The notes under the pieces: model-generated
The model's database searches: none
What the model was told of the DNA's origin: nothing
The model's input: only the letters and a program-made list of their open reading frames with translations
Shown here: in pieces, positions 33,881 through 42,150 of the stretch
Numbering within the stretch: the stretch's first letter is position 1
Layout: every line of letters begins with the position of its first letter
Position numbers and translations under genes: made by a program
NCBI GenBank assembly: GCA_017453005.1
Contig: JAFTKY010000086.1
Location: 1 to 50,210, forward strand
DNA from: Clostridia bacterium
Lineage (GTDB): Bacteria > Bacillota > Clostridia > Oscillospirales > CAG-272
Length of the DNA stretch: 50,210 bases
Direction of reading: 5' to 3'

Positions 33881-34693
33881 ATGTGGAGCATTTCTGAACT
33901 GATAAAAAACTATTTCACTCACAAGGATTTTTTGCCGTCCGCGGACACCATCCCCGGTACACTCTTTACTCCGTTGCAGTTTATTATCTCAGCTATTGCC
34001 TTTGCAGGAGTTATAATTCTTGGCATTTTTTTGTCAAGAAAAAGCGAGAAAACCATTCGCATATTCTTTGCAGTGCTTTGGATAATTCTTATAATACTTG
34101 AACCTGTAAAAATTATTTGGGAGACTGTTAGCGGAAGCTCCGTTAATTTTGAATGGGGAGGCATCCTTCCGCTTTACCCATGCAGCATATTTATGTACGC
34201 CATGCCGTTTGCTATTTGGGGCAGGGGCGAGGTGCGCCGCTCCGCGTGCGGATACGTATGCACCTTGGGACTTATCGGTGGACTCGTCAATTTCGTATAC
34301 CCCGTAAATATACTGAACAACTATTCCTGTATCTCCTTTGCGGGATTTCACACGTTATTCTATCACGGTGCGATAGTTATCTGCGCGTTGATCATGCTTT
34401 TGTCACGCTACCACACATACACGAAGGTCACGAAATGGTGGCAGCTTATCACGCCCTCACTTCCCTTGGTATGCGTGTCAATCATTGCAAACGTAGTAAA
34501 TTTCTCAAAAATAGACTCCGACTATATGTTCTTTAAGATTAATTCGTTTATCTTCGCTCCGATAGGCGCCGCAACACCCGATTGGTTGTCGGTCATAATA
34601 GTATATTTGGTATATATGATCGTTCATGCGGTACCCTATATACCGTCGTACATATCAAATAAAGCAAAAAGAAAAAGCATCGCAAGCCATTAG
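33881..34693 (+). CDS. YwaF / TMEM164-like integral membrane protein (TIGR02206 type)
   Basis: The 270-aa protein has about six to seven membrane helices (FIISAIAFAGVIILGIFL, FFAVLWIILIILEPVKIIW, and so on to VIIVYLVYMIVHAV). The conserved motifs LPLYPCSIFMYAMPFA and GFHTLFYHGAIVICAL are those of the bacterial YwaF/TP0381 integral membrane family. Relatives of TMEM164 in animals act in lipid acyl transfer; the bacterial function is not established. The stop codon TAG lies in the loop of the terminator (34679-34701). Confidence 0.8.
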   Translation: MWSISELIKNYFTHKDFLPSADTIPGTLFTPLQFIISAIAFAGVIILGIFLSRKSEKTIRIFFAVLWIILIILEPVKIIWETVSGSSVNFEWGGILPLYPCSIFMYAMPFAIWGRGEVRRSACGYVCTLGLIGGLVNFVYPVNILNNYSCISFAGFHTLFYHGAIVICALIMLLSRYHTYTKVTKWWQLITPSLPLVCVSIIANVVNFSKIDSDYMFFKINSFIFAPIGAATPDWLSVIIVYLVYMIVHAVPYIPSYISNKAKRKSIASH

Positions 34694-34712
34694 CTTGCGA
34701 TACTTTTATTTT
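34679..34712 (+). terminator. Terminator overlapping the YwaF-like stop codon
   Basis: The 9-bp stem ATCGCAAGC (34679-34687) / GCTTGCGAT (34693-34701) is followed by ACTTTTATTTTT. The convergent sipW gene ends just beyond. Confidence 0.8.
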
Positions 34713-35365
34713 TAAGGCTCGGCATTGTCGGGTGCTTCCCCGACGTTGTCTCCCTCGTTTTTTTCGTTTGGCTCGGCAGCGTCTTCGCTCTGCGCGGCAG
34801 CTCTGCCTGCTGCCTGATCCTGCGCCATTTTATCGTACTTCAAAAGCATTACGCCCATACCGATAATGAGAATAGCGGCGAGGATATATATCCAGCCCAT
34901 CTCGAATATCCAGCCGAAGAACAGTCCCATATCTACGTGAAAGACGTACTCGCCAACTATCTGCTCGCTTGAGATATGCTCCCGGTCAACTGAGTTGTTC
35001 GGGTTGTCTCCCTTGGTGATAAACTTTCCTTCCTCGTCAATGCCGATTATTCGGTGCGTGGTAGGAATGGTATCTCCCTTCGGGAAGAAGGTTATTATGT
35101 CGTTGACCTCATAGTCCCCCGTGTCCTTAATGACCACGAACGAGCCTTGGTCTATCGTGCCCGTCATCGAGCCGGTAGCGACGCGAAGGCTTGAATATCC
35201 AAACACCGAAGGGACGGGAGATTTGAGTATAAATTTATCAATTCCGAGCCAGATAATAAGTACGACAAGCAACACGCATATTCCTATACCGATATATGAG
35301 AATATTTTGCCTACTATCTTGCCTGCACTCTTTTTTTCGTTATTTTTCTTGGGATCAGTCGACAT
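34712..35365 (-). CDS. sipW: Signal peptidase I, SipW (endoplasmic-reticulum) type
   Basis: The 217-aa membrane protease has an N-terminal helix (IFSYIGIGICVLLVVLIIWL), the catalytic Ser in RVATGSMTGTIDQGSFVVI, a catalytic His in TTHRIIGIDEEGKFITKGD (Ser-His rather than Ser-Lys, so the SipW type), a C-terminal helix (GWIYILAAILIIGMGVMLL) and an acidic tail. SipW cleaves the special signal peptides of TasA-like matrix proteins, and a TasA-like gene is close upstream (36377). It overlaps the preceding gene by 11 bases. Confidence 0.92.
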   Translation of the reverse strand: MSTDPKKNNEKKSAGKIVGKIFSYIGIGICVLLVVLIIWLGIDKFILKSPVPSVFGYSSLRVATGSMTGTIDQGSFVVIKDTGDYEVNDIITFFPKGDTIPTTHRIIGIDEEGKFITKGDNPNNSVDREHISSEQIVGEYVFHVDMGLFFGWIFEMGWIYILAAILIIGMGVMLLKYDKMAQDQAAGRAAAQSEDAAEPNEKNEGDNVGEAPDNAEP

Positions 35366-36179
35366 TTCCGTAAACCTGCGCCTCGTTGTAAATAGTTATA
35401 TCCAGAGCATACGTGCCGTTTTCCTGACCGTATTTCGTATCTCTCTCGTCGTCACCGCTCTCAAAGAGCCAACGCCACTGAATACCGCAATCGTACGTTT
35501 CCTGCTGCTTTACGGTAAATCTGAACTGCTCAAGCTCCTCGGCGCTGAACCAATAGTCTGTGATAGGCTCGCCGTTCTTCATCATACGGAATTCCATCGG
35601 GAAATCCTCGACCGCCATGCCGTTGTAGACCTCTTGAATGTCAAAGGAATATGTCATGGGATCGTCGTGGGGATTGGTAAGGACGAACTCGTACTGTCCC
35701 TCTCCGCCGGGGTAAATGGTATCGGGAAGCATCTCGACCACCTGCGACCAGGAGCCGTTGCCGTCGCCAATGTCAATTACGGGCTTTTTGGAGGAAGGCA
35801 CCCACGGTCTTACCATAAGCATAGTGACAAGTGCCAGGCTTACCACCGTAGCCGTAGCGGTTATAAGTGCGAAAGGAACTACCCACGCCGTGCTCGTACC
35901 GCCTATGACCGAGCCGTTAAGAGAGACCTCTCCGCCCTTTACGGAGAATTCACCCAGACCCGAGGAATACTTTTTGATCTTGGTCTTTTTGCCCTTATCA
36001 TTCGTCACGGTGTCAACGGACGCAATGGTTGCTATCTCGTTTCCGTTAAGATCACATATTGAATTTTTGTTCATACCGCAGATGAGATTGTTATTCTCGT
36101 CAAATATGCGGCGGTACGGAGGCTTTATATTCGGCTTGCCGTTTACAAGCTCTCCTTGTGTTAGTTTGGAATTATACAT
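35355..36179 (-). CDS. Membrane-tethered TasA-like protein
   Basis: The 274-aa protein has a cytoplasmic N-terminal part of about 95 residues (RRIFDENNNLICGMNKNS, DLNGNEIATIASV), a single membrane helix (WVVPFALITATATVVSLALV, about residues 99-122), then an extracellular beta-rich domain with YPGGEGQYEFVLTNPHDDP and CGIQWRWLFESGDDERDTKY. The latter resembles the WRWDFEQGTND region of the TasA-like protein encoded upstream, so both likely share the camelysin/TasA fold. It lacks a SipW-type signal and should stay anchored. It overlaps sipW by 11 bases and lies 197 bases after the tasA-like gene. A role as fibre anchor or assembly factor is inference. Confidence 0.65.
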   Translation of the reverse strand: MYNSKLTQGELVNGKPNIKPPYRRIFDENNNLICGMNKNSICDLNGNEIATIASVDTVTNDKGKKTKIKKYSSGLGEFSVKGGEVSLNGSVIGGTSTAWVVPFALITATATVVSLALVTMLMVRPWVPSSKKPVIDIGDGNGSWSQVVEMLPDTIYPGGEGQYEFVLTNPHDDPMTYSFDIQEVYNGMAVEDFPMEFRMMKNGEPITDYWFSAEELEQFRFTVKQQETYDCGIQWRWLFESGDDERDTKYGQENGTYALDITIYNEAQVYGNVD

Positions 36180-36259
36180 GTGTCCGATATCCTTTCCTTT
36201 TGGGAATTATTCATATCGAGTGTCAAAAGAACATTGTTTCTACAAAGATATCTCTTTAT

Positions 36260-36277
36260 AAAAAGAATATTCTTTTT
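36260..36277. promoter_or_regulatory. 18-bp perfect palindrome upstream of the tethered TasA-like gene
   Basis: AAAAAGAATATTCTTTTT (36260-36277) is a perfect palindrome about 80 bases before the start of the leftward gene. It could be an operator or a short hairpin. No further support. Confidence 0.35.
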
Positions 36278-36302
36278 GCGGTAACAGGCTTCATAAAGGC
36301 AT

Positions 36303-36341
36303 AATGCCTCTTATCCCGCAAAAATGCGGGATAGAGGCATT
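36303..36341 (-). terminator. Long hairpin after the tasA-like gene
   Basis: Bases 36303-36320 pair with 36325-36341 with a single bulge (AATGCCTCT ... AGAGGCATT around TATCCCGCA / TGCGGGATA). There is no T-run after it on the minus strand, so it may act as a weak terminator or an mRNA 3' stabiliser that keeps tasA expression above that of the two downstream genes. Confidence 0.55.
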
Positions 36342-36376
36342 CGCATTGTGACATCAAACGATGCCTTGTGGTTTAA

Positions 36377-37195
36377 TTAGGGAGCTACAGGGTATGTAGT
36401 GGGATCTACAGTAGCGGGAGCATTGTCGTCCTGAATCTGTGCTACAGTAATAGCGATGTAGAGATCTACATTGAGATTAGCTGTGTAGCCAGCGGGAAGC
36501 TGTGCGTTTCCGGCTGCTGTCTGACCAAGTATGGTATCCCATTTGTCGTTAGTATAGGTGTCGATGAGGTCGTTAGCTACAGTGTCATTAGTGCCCTGCT
36601 CGAAATCCCATCTCCAAGAGATAACGTATTCACCGCGGATATCCTTAGCATCGGTATTTGCCTCTGCGTTAGCTGCATAGATATCAAGGTCAATCTTCTT
36701 GATTTCTGCAAGAACCTCGGAAAGTCTGCCGTCCGTAACGAGAGCTGTACCATTGTGTGTGAGTGTCCAGTCGATAGGATAGTAAACGTCAGTGTTAAGG
36801 TCTCCACCTGTAAGGGAAACTTCCTGTCCAGCAACTGCTACATAGAACTGAGATCTAACCTCAGCTGTACCGCCTATCGTGAAGGACATAGAACCGGATG
36901 TGCCGGGAGCTACAAGGTTGTCAGCTGTGTTTGTCGAAGCCTTTACAACGAGAGAACCTGCATCGTCAGCGTCAACTACAACAGCGGGATCAGCTGTATT
37001 CCAGTCGTATGTAGGACCGAACATATCGCCGTACTCTGTGCTGAGTGTGAATCCCCAAGCTGCTACCTTTGCTGTGTTAGAGCCAGTATTTGTGGTAGAG
37101 ATGTACTTCGCGAAAGTAACTCCACCCATAGCAAGAACAACTGCAAGAAGAAGCGCCATGGACACGATGATTAAGGGTTTGCGTGAGTTTTTCAT
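36377..37195 (-). CDS. TasA/camelysin-like protein with SipW-dependent signal peptide
   Basis: The 272-aa secreted protein has the SipW-type signal, MKNSRKPLIIVSMALLLAVV followed by LAMGGVTFAKYISTTNTGSN, with cleavage expected near TFA. The mature part is Thr/Ala/Asp-rich and beta-rich (VAAWGFTLSTEYGDMFGPTY, WTLTHNGTALVTDGRLSEVL, SWRWDFEQGTNDT, LNVDLYIAITVAQIQ). TasA-like proteins form extracellular matrix fibres. Start ATG 37195 follows AAAGGAGTGGTTTATC; an extension 34 codons longer lacks a ribosome site and would spoil the signal peptide. It is first in the cluster tasA-like, tethered TasA-like, sipW. Confidence 0.85.
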   Translation of the reverse strand: MKNSRKPLIIVSMALLLAVVLAMGGVTFAKYISTTNTGSNTAKVAAWGFTLSTEYGDMFGPTYDWNTADPAVVVDADDAGSLVVKASTNTADNLVAPGTSGSMSFTIGGTAEVRSQFYVAVAGQEVSLTGGDLNTDVYYPIDWTLTHNGTALVTDGRLSEVLAEIKKIDLDIYAANAEANTDAKDIRGEYVISWRWDFEQGTNDTVANDLIDTYTNDKWDTILGQTAAGNAQLPAGYTANLNVDLYIAITVAQIQDDNAPATVDPTTYPVAP

Positions 37196-37320
37196 GATAA
37201 ACCACTCCTTTAAAAATTTTTGTATTTTCATCCAAAAAGTATCGCTGTCCGTGGCGTGATGCGTCTTGCGGCGCGCCATCATCGCAGATAGGGGCACTAT
37301 TGGATAATAATTACAAAATT

Positions 37321-37349
37321 ATTTTACACCTTATTTTATGATTTGTCAA
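37321..37349 (-). promoter_or_regulatory. tasA-like promoter and 120-base leader
   Basis: On the minus strand TTGACA (37349-37344), a 17-base spacer and TAAAAT (37326-37321). The leader contains a GC-rich hairpin (GCGATGATG ... CATCACGC, near 37253-37285) before the ribosome site. The rest of the gap 37196-37485 holds nothing I can name. Confidence 0.65.
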
Positions 37350-37484
37350 GACACTATGCTTGTCAGATGTGAAAAATCCGCAAAACTACTAATTTAAAGT
37401 ACGTTTTTTTGTGTATAATGCCATGAAAAGGTCTGTTTTTCGTAACAAACACGTAGAGCTTGATTATTTGTCATATAAGAGCGC

Positions 37485-37517
37485 ATAAAAGCGGCGGGTT
37501 ATTATTCCCCGCCGCCT
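37485..37517 (-). terminator. Terminator after trpB
   Basis: The stem GCGGCGGG (37491-37498) / CCCGCCGC (37508-37515) is followed on the minus strand by TTTTATG. Confidence 0.85.
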
Positions 37518-37524
37518 TAAAATA

Positions 37525-38895
37525 TCAGAATTTCGGGCACTTATCAAGCGCCTTTGCTATCTCCTCGTCCGTGGGGACGTAATCCGACATAACGCCGTCG
37601 TTGAACTTCTGATACGACACCATATCAAAATATCCCGTACCCGTCAGTCCGAACAGAATAGTCTTTTCCTCGCCCGTCTGCTTGCATCTTATCGCCTCGT
37701 CCATTGCGACCTTTATCGCGTGACTGCTCTCGGGTGCGGGGAGTATTCCCTCCACGCGAGCGAATTTCTGCGCCGCGTCAAATACCTCTGTCTGCTTTAC
37801 GCTCACCGCTCTCATAAGGCCGTCGTCGTAAAGCTGGGAGAGGACGCTGCTCATACCGTGGTAGCGAAGTCCGCCCGCGTGGCTTGCCGCAGGGATAAAT
37901 CCGCTTCCGAGGGTATACATCTTTGCCAAGGGACAGACCTTACCCGTGTCGCAAAAGTCGTAAACGTAGCTGCCGCGCGTAAGCGTAGGACAGGATGCGG
38001 GCTCTACCGCTACAAAATCGTAGTCTGCCTCGCCGCGAAGCTTACGTCCCATAAAGGGCGAGATAAGTCCGCCGAGGTTTGAGCCGCCGCCCGCACAGCC
38101 GATTATCATATCGGGCTTAATTCCGTATTTATCGCACGCAGTCATGGTCTCAAGACCGATAACCGTCTGATGCAAAAGAACCTGGTTGAGTACCGAGCCG
38201 AGCACGTATCTGTAGCCCTCTCTTGTGGTTGCAGCCTCTACCGCCTCGGAAATAGCACAGCCAAGGCTTCACGACGTTCCCGGGAACTCGGCAAGAATTT
38301 TTCTTCCTACCTCTGTGGTCTCCGAGGGCGAGGGAGTGACGGACGCGCCGTAGGTCCTCATGACCTCGCGTCTGTGAGGCTTCTGCTCGTACGAGCATTT
38401 TACCATAAACACCTTGCAGTCAAGGTCAAAATATGAGCACGCCATTGACAGCGCAGTTCCCCACTGTCCCGCTCCCGTCTCGGTGGTGACGCCGCGAAGC
38501 CCCTGCTTTTTCGCGTAATACGCCTGCGCTATCGCGGAATTGAGCTTGTGGCTTCCCGAGGTATTGTTGCCCTCAAATTTGTAATAAATTTTCGCGGGCG
38601 TGCCGAGTGCCTTTTCAAGACAGTACGCGCGGACGAGCGGCGCGGGACGGTACATTTTATAAAAGTCTATTATCTCCTGAGGAATGTCGATATACGCGTC
38701 GGTCTCGTTAAGCTCCTGCGCCGCAAGCTCGGTGCAGAACACTTCGCTCAGTCCTTCAACAGTCATAGGCTGCTTTGTGACGGGGTCAAGGAGCGGCGCG
38801 GGCTTGTTTTTCATGTCCGCGCGGACGTTATACCATTGCTTTGGAAGCTCGGATTCTTCAAGATAAATTTTGTAAGGAATTTGTTTTTCTTTCAT
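37525..38895 (-). pseudogene. trpB: Tryptophan synthase beta chain (TrpB2-like) interrupted by an in-frame TGA
   Basis: The full frame is 456 codons, the length of TrpB2-type enzymes, which make tryptophan from indole and serine with PLP. The PLP-lysine motif NNTSGSHKLNSAIAQ, the TETGAGQWGTAL motif and the C-terminal GCAGGGSNLGGL phosphate loop are intact. TGA at 38271-38269 breaks the frame in FPGTS-stop-SLGCAISEAVE; family members have Gly here, so GGA to TGA would explain it. The frame runs on unbroken to a normal TGA stop at 37527-37525. No ribosome site serves the second half. Promoter, T-box and terminator are all intact, so the change is recent, an assembly error, or suppressed in the cell. 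No trpA or other trp gene is near. Confidence 0.88.
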
Positions 38896-38930
38896 GGTTT
38901 TCCCCTTTCTGTTTTCGGGACGGTTGAGTA

Positions 38931-39200
38931 TAAAAAAAGCCCATCCCGACGTAAATTTTCGGGACAGGATATCCTGCGGTGCCACCCTTATTGGAATTGA
39001 TGATAATTCCCACTCTGCCGCGTACTCACATACGCGCCGCTCGTATAACGGCAAGCCACCCCGTCGGTTACTACTTGCAAATACGCTTTCGCCCCGCCCT
39101 CAAAAGTCCATTCGCCAAGTCACACCCTCTGTCTTGCACCCCCCGACAGCTCTCTGCGCGGCATTTTGCTCGGTTACTACTCTTTCTCTTCGGTTTATGT
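38931..39200 (-). promoter_or_regulatory. T-box riboswitch with Trp specifier upstream of trpB
   Basis: On the minus strand the T-box sequence AAGGGTGGCACCGCAGG (38989-38973) is followed by a terminator (TCCCGA arms at 38964-38959 and 38949-38944, then seven T at 38938-38932). Upstream are Stem I features, including AGTAGTAACC and GGTG elements. The likely specifier is TGG at 39110-39108 within GAATGGAC, the Trp codon. Uncharged tRNA-Trp would bind and prevent termination. This fits control of a tryptophan gene. Confidence 0.9.
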
Positions 39201-39204
39201 TGTC

Positions 39205-39233
39205 ATTATAGCACTTTGCAGTTTGGTTGTCAA
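39205..39233 (-). promoter_or_regulatory. trpB T-box promoter
   Basis: On the minus strand TTGACA (39233-39228), a 17-base spacer and TATAAT (39210-39205), both perfect. Confidence 0.85.
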
Positions 39234-39371
39234 TAGAATTTTGTGAAAAAATTTAGCGTTTTAACACAGTAAAGCAATATTTTTCAAATTCATGTTCTAC
39301 CCACCTGCCCTTGTGCATATTATTGCAGTAAAGAGACAAGCTCTCAAGTTTAAAGAAAGGTAGTTTAAAAC

Positions 39372-40118
39372 ATGAAAACCAATTCAAATCTCAAAAAAAT
39401 TTTAGTCTGCATTATCCTTGCCGGTACTCTGCTCTCTGCCGCGGCATGCTCAAAGCAGGATGAAGAAGTCCCCACGTCCGCTCCCGAGGCGAACATTCAA
39501 AGTGACGCGTACGAGGAAAAAATAGCCTACTGTCTTGAGCAGATAGCCACGCTTGAAGCCCGGCTTGCCGAGAAAAATCAGGAGATATACGTCAGCGAGA
39601 GCCAATATCAGTTTGAAATATCCGCACTGGAAGCGACCATAAGCTCACTTAAAGCGCAGATAAGCGCCATGTCGGGCTCGCTCGGCTCGGGGGGAGATAC
39701 GAGCGTGGACAATTCTCAAAGTAATAATCAAGACACACAGCCCGAGCAATCCAAGACCGCGCAGTTTACATATATTAAGGAAAACAACGGCGTCACGATA
39801 ACCAAATACACGGGTAACGGCGCCGAGGTCACAATCCCCGAGATGATTGACGGCTTACCAGTTCTCTGCATAGGCGAGGGGGCGTTTGCGAGCACGGGCG
39901 TAAAGTCGATAATCATTCCCGAGGGCGTACAAAAAATCGACTGGTTTGCATTTCAAGCCTGCACACAGCTGACGGAAATATCCATTCCCGCTTCGGTCAC
40001 AAAAATCGAGTACGGCGCGTTTGAATACGCAAAGCCCGCTTTTATAATCAAATGCTCAAAGGGCTCGTTCGTTGAGGCGTATGCAAAGAGCTGGGGGTAT
40101 ATTTGCGTGGCGGAGTAA
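39372..40118 (+). CDS. Lipoprotein with coiled coil and BspA-like leucine-rich repeats
   Basis: The 248-aa protein has a lipoprotein signal (LLSAAAC), a coiled coil of about 60 residues (YCLEQIATLEARLAEKNQEI, ISALEATISSLKAQISAM), a Ser/Asn/Gln-rich linker, and two to three LRR_5 (BspA-type) repeats (VTIPEMIDGLPVLCIGEGAF, IIIPEGVQKIDWFAFQACTQ, ISIPASVTKIEYGAFEYA). Such repeats mediate adhesion and protein-protein contacts at the cell surface. The ATG follows AAAGAAAGGTAGTTTAAAAC. A bidirectional terminator lies about 100 bases downstream, after an array of small hairpins. Confidence 0.82.
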   Translation: MKTNSNLKKILVCIILAGTLLSAAACSKQDEEVPTSAPEANIQSDAYEEKIAYCLEQIATLEARLAEKNQEIYVSESQYQFEISALEATISSLKAQISAMSGSLGSGGDTSVDNSQSNNQDTQPEQSKTAQFTYIKENNGVTITKYTGNGAEVTIPEMIDGLPVLCIGEGAFASTGVKSIIIPEGVQKIDWFAFQACTQLTEISIPASVTKIEYGAFEYAKPAFIIKCSKGSFVEAYAKSWGYICVAE

Positions 40119-40120
40119 AG

Positions 40121-40216
40121 CCGCTCGCGGCAGTTGTATTCGCCCTTGGCGAGTGATATTGCTGTGCAGTGATATTTGAACCTCGTTCAAGTTATATTCG
40201 CTTCGCGAGTTATAAA
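40121..40216. repeat. Array of five mini-hairpins with a common spacer
   Basis: Five short hairpins follow one another: CCGC-TC-GCGG (40121-40130), CGCC-CTT-GGCG (40141-40151), CTG-TG-CAG (40162-40169), TGAAC-CTC-GTTCA (40177-40189) and TCGC-TTC-GCGA (40198-40208). Each stem differs but is kept paired, and each is followed by a spacer close to AGTKRTATT (cagttgtatt, gagtgatatt, cagtgatatt, aagttatatt, gagttataaa). Different stems with a fixed spacer suggest a modular repeat that grows by units. Confidence 0.65.
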
Positions 40217-40258
40217 AAGTTGCCCTGCGTTCCAAGTGAACGCAGGGCAATTTTTTAT
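40213..40258. terminator. Bidirectional terminator between the LRR lipoprotein and SGNH genes
   Basis: The 13-bp perfect stem TTGCCCTGCGTTC (40220-40232) / GAACGCAGGGCAA (40238-40250) has a run of A before and a run of T after it. Confidence 0.9.
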
Positions 40259-42121
40259 TTATCCAATTATATTCTCATAACCTATCAAGGTCTGAATTAT
40301 GGTCTGCGCGTATACGCGGCTGAAGAAGTCGTTGGGGTGGTTGATGTTATTACCCGTGTAATCAACGAAATCCTTATGCTCAAGAATTGCTTGGCTCACA
40401 GAGGTCATCTGCGCAACCGCACAGGATACGCCGCCGCTCTGATACGTCTTTGCAAGCTCAAGCAGAGCCGCCTCCTGCAAGGGCTGATTTCCAAGCCATC
40501 TGCCGCCCGCAGCCGAGCTGTACGCATCGGGATTGGGGACCATGGTGGAAACGATAAGATATGCGCAGTCGGGCGCGAGTGCTATAGTCTCGTCTATCAT
40601 CGTCTTTACGTTTGCAACGGTATCTGCTACCGCAACACCGCCGTCGTTCATACCGAACGCTACGATAAACAGGTCACAGCCGTACTTTTCTATATACGCG
40701 TTTACCTTCTTATTTCTGCCGCCGTAGTTTGAAACACCGTCGGCACTCGACCAACCGCCTACCGCGGTATTGATGTAGGTTATAGTTCCGTTATCGCCGT
40801 AGTTCATTATCTGCCTGGGTGCGGACGACGTCCACTGCGCGTGCTCTACGGAATAACCGTAAAGGCGAGCGAGTGAATCAACTACAAGCAAGGTATAGGG
40901 AGGCTGATTGGGAGCTGTGCCGAAATATCCGCTGGCGTTTGCACCGACCGTGATGCTGTCGCCGTAGAAGAATACCGTCACGTCCTCGCCACGCTCAAGC
41001 TTTGCGAGAAAATCCGAATACTGCTCGGTCATGGTCTGCTGAACGAAGCCGTCCCACTCCTCGGAATGAGTATATTCAACGTTTATCTGCCACTTGGTCA
41101 TGGAGTCATTCTCACCCCAGTATGTGCTTACAAGCACGCCGTCGCGGTAGGTGTAGCAGATATCCTGCATACCAGTTGCAGGGCCACCGTAATATCTGTC
41201 ACTTGTGATACAGGGAATGGACGAGCCCTCAAGGAGCACAAGACAGCCGTCAATAAGATCGTAGTCAACTCCCTGCACGTACGTTACAGTTCTGTCGTAG
41301 GACGTTACCGCTATTATCTCGTCGGGAGTATAAAGAAGCTGCTTTTGTTGACCGTAGTCAATAAACATTACGGTCTCATAAACCATTCTATTACCGTCAA
41401 ACATATTCTGCATGATACCGTCAAACACTTCTACCACCTCAAGCTTTCTTTCAGCACCGCACACGTTACAGTCGCGGTCTTTGTCACCGTCATATGTGTG
41501 AGGGAGAGCGGGAATTTCCGTCTGCGCGGTCAATACCTCGTCACATACGGAGCATTTAACTCCGTCAGTCAATCCGGCTTCAGCACAGGTCGCGTCCTTG
41601 CCCTCTACCGCTTCTTCGGTGTGTCCCGTAGCGTCAACAGTATCCGCGGGGGTTATAACTGCATCGCAAACCGAGCAAACAACAGATTCGGTGTAGCCGT
41701 CCTCGGTGCAGGTTGCATCCCTACCGTTTACCGTTTCGGGGGTGTGACTTGTTTCTCTCGTCTCGCCGCACTCGTTGCAGTCCGTATCACAAGCGTTGTC
41801 ATACGCATGCGTGCATTCGGGCTCGGTGGGTGCTTCCGTGGGAGCGGAGGTAGGTGCCTCTGTGGGGGCAGAGGTGGGTGCCTCCGTGGGGGCTGAGGTG
41901 GGTGCCTCTGTGGGGGCGGAGGTAGGTGCCTCCGTGGGAGCGGAGGTGGGTGCCTCTGTGGGGGCGGAGGTAGGTGCGTCCGTGGGCGCCGAGGTAGGCG
42001 CTTCGGTAGGTGCAGACGTGGGCGCTTCGGTAGGCTCGGAGCTGTTATCACATGAAATTGCCGCCAGAAGCGTCATGCAAATAATTAGCGCAAGCGCCAT
42101 AATTTTAAGAAATTTTTTCAT
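40259..42121 (-). CDS. SGNH/GDSL-type esterase lipoprotein with TEAPTSAP stalk and CxxC/His repeats
   Basis: The 620-aa surface lipoprotein has a signal with LLAAISC, a stalk of about ten TEAPTSAP octapeptides (residues about 30-100), then two to three Cys/His repeats (CDTDCNECGETRETSH, ATCTEDGYTESVVCSVC, ATCAEAGLTDGVKCSVC). The C-terminal catalytic part is an SGNH hydrolase: block I FFYGDSITVGAN, block II NTAVGGWSSADG, block III VAFGMNDGG and the final NHPNDF with the catalytic His. A carbohydrate-deacetylase or carboxylesterase role fits the neighbours, but the substrate is not known. It starts 29 bases after the SASA-domain gene, so they form one unit. Confidence 0.85.
   Translation of the reverse strand: MKKFLKIMALALIICMTLLAAISCDNSSEPTEAPTSAPTEAPTSAPTDAPTSAPTEAPTSAPTEAPTSAPTEAPTSAPTEAPTSAPTEAPTSAPTEAPTEPECTHAYDNACDTDCNECGETRETSHTPETVNGRDATCTEDGYTESVVCSVCDAVITPADTVDATGHTEEAVEGKDATCAEAGLTDGVKCSVCDEVLTAQTEIPALPHTYDGDKDRDCNVCGAERKLEVVEVFDGIMQNMFDGNRMVYETVMFIDYGQQKQLLYTPDEIIAVTSYDRTVTYVQGVDYDLIDGCLVLLEGSSIPCITSDRYYGGPATGMQDICYTYRDGVLVSTYWGENDSMTKWQINVEYTHSEEWDGFVQQTMTEQYSDFLAKLERGEDVTVFFYGDSITVGANASGYFGTAPNQPPYTLLVVDSLARLYGYSVEHAQWTSSAPRQIMNYGDNGTITYINTAVGGWSSADGVSNYGGRNKKVNAYIEKYGCDLFIVAFGMNDGGVAVADTVANVKTMIDETIALAPDCAYLIVSTMVPNPDAYSSAAGGRWLGNQPLQEAALLELAKTYQSGGVSCAVAQMTSVSQAILEHKDFVDYTGNNINHPNDFFSRVYAQTIIQTLIGYENIIG
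41818..42036. repeat. 24-bp tandem repeats encoding the stalk of the SGNH lipoprotein
   Basis: About nine to ten units of 24 bases (like GGTGCCTCCGTGGGGGCGGA) encode TEAPTSAP on the minus strand. Small differences between units are all synonymous or nearly so. Confidence 0.85.
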
Positions 42122-42150
42122 AATTATTCTCCCTGTATGTAAATTTAAAA

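Noticed and set aside
24206..38271. Genome-wide recoding of TGA (Gly or Trp code) or selenocysteine
   Set aside because: TGA ends purN, purM, metH, metF, abiEii, sigma and trpB itself at the expected places. The two interrupted sites expect different residues (Gly and probably Arg), and neither family uses selenocysteine there.
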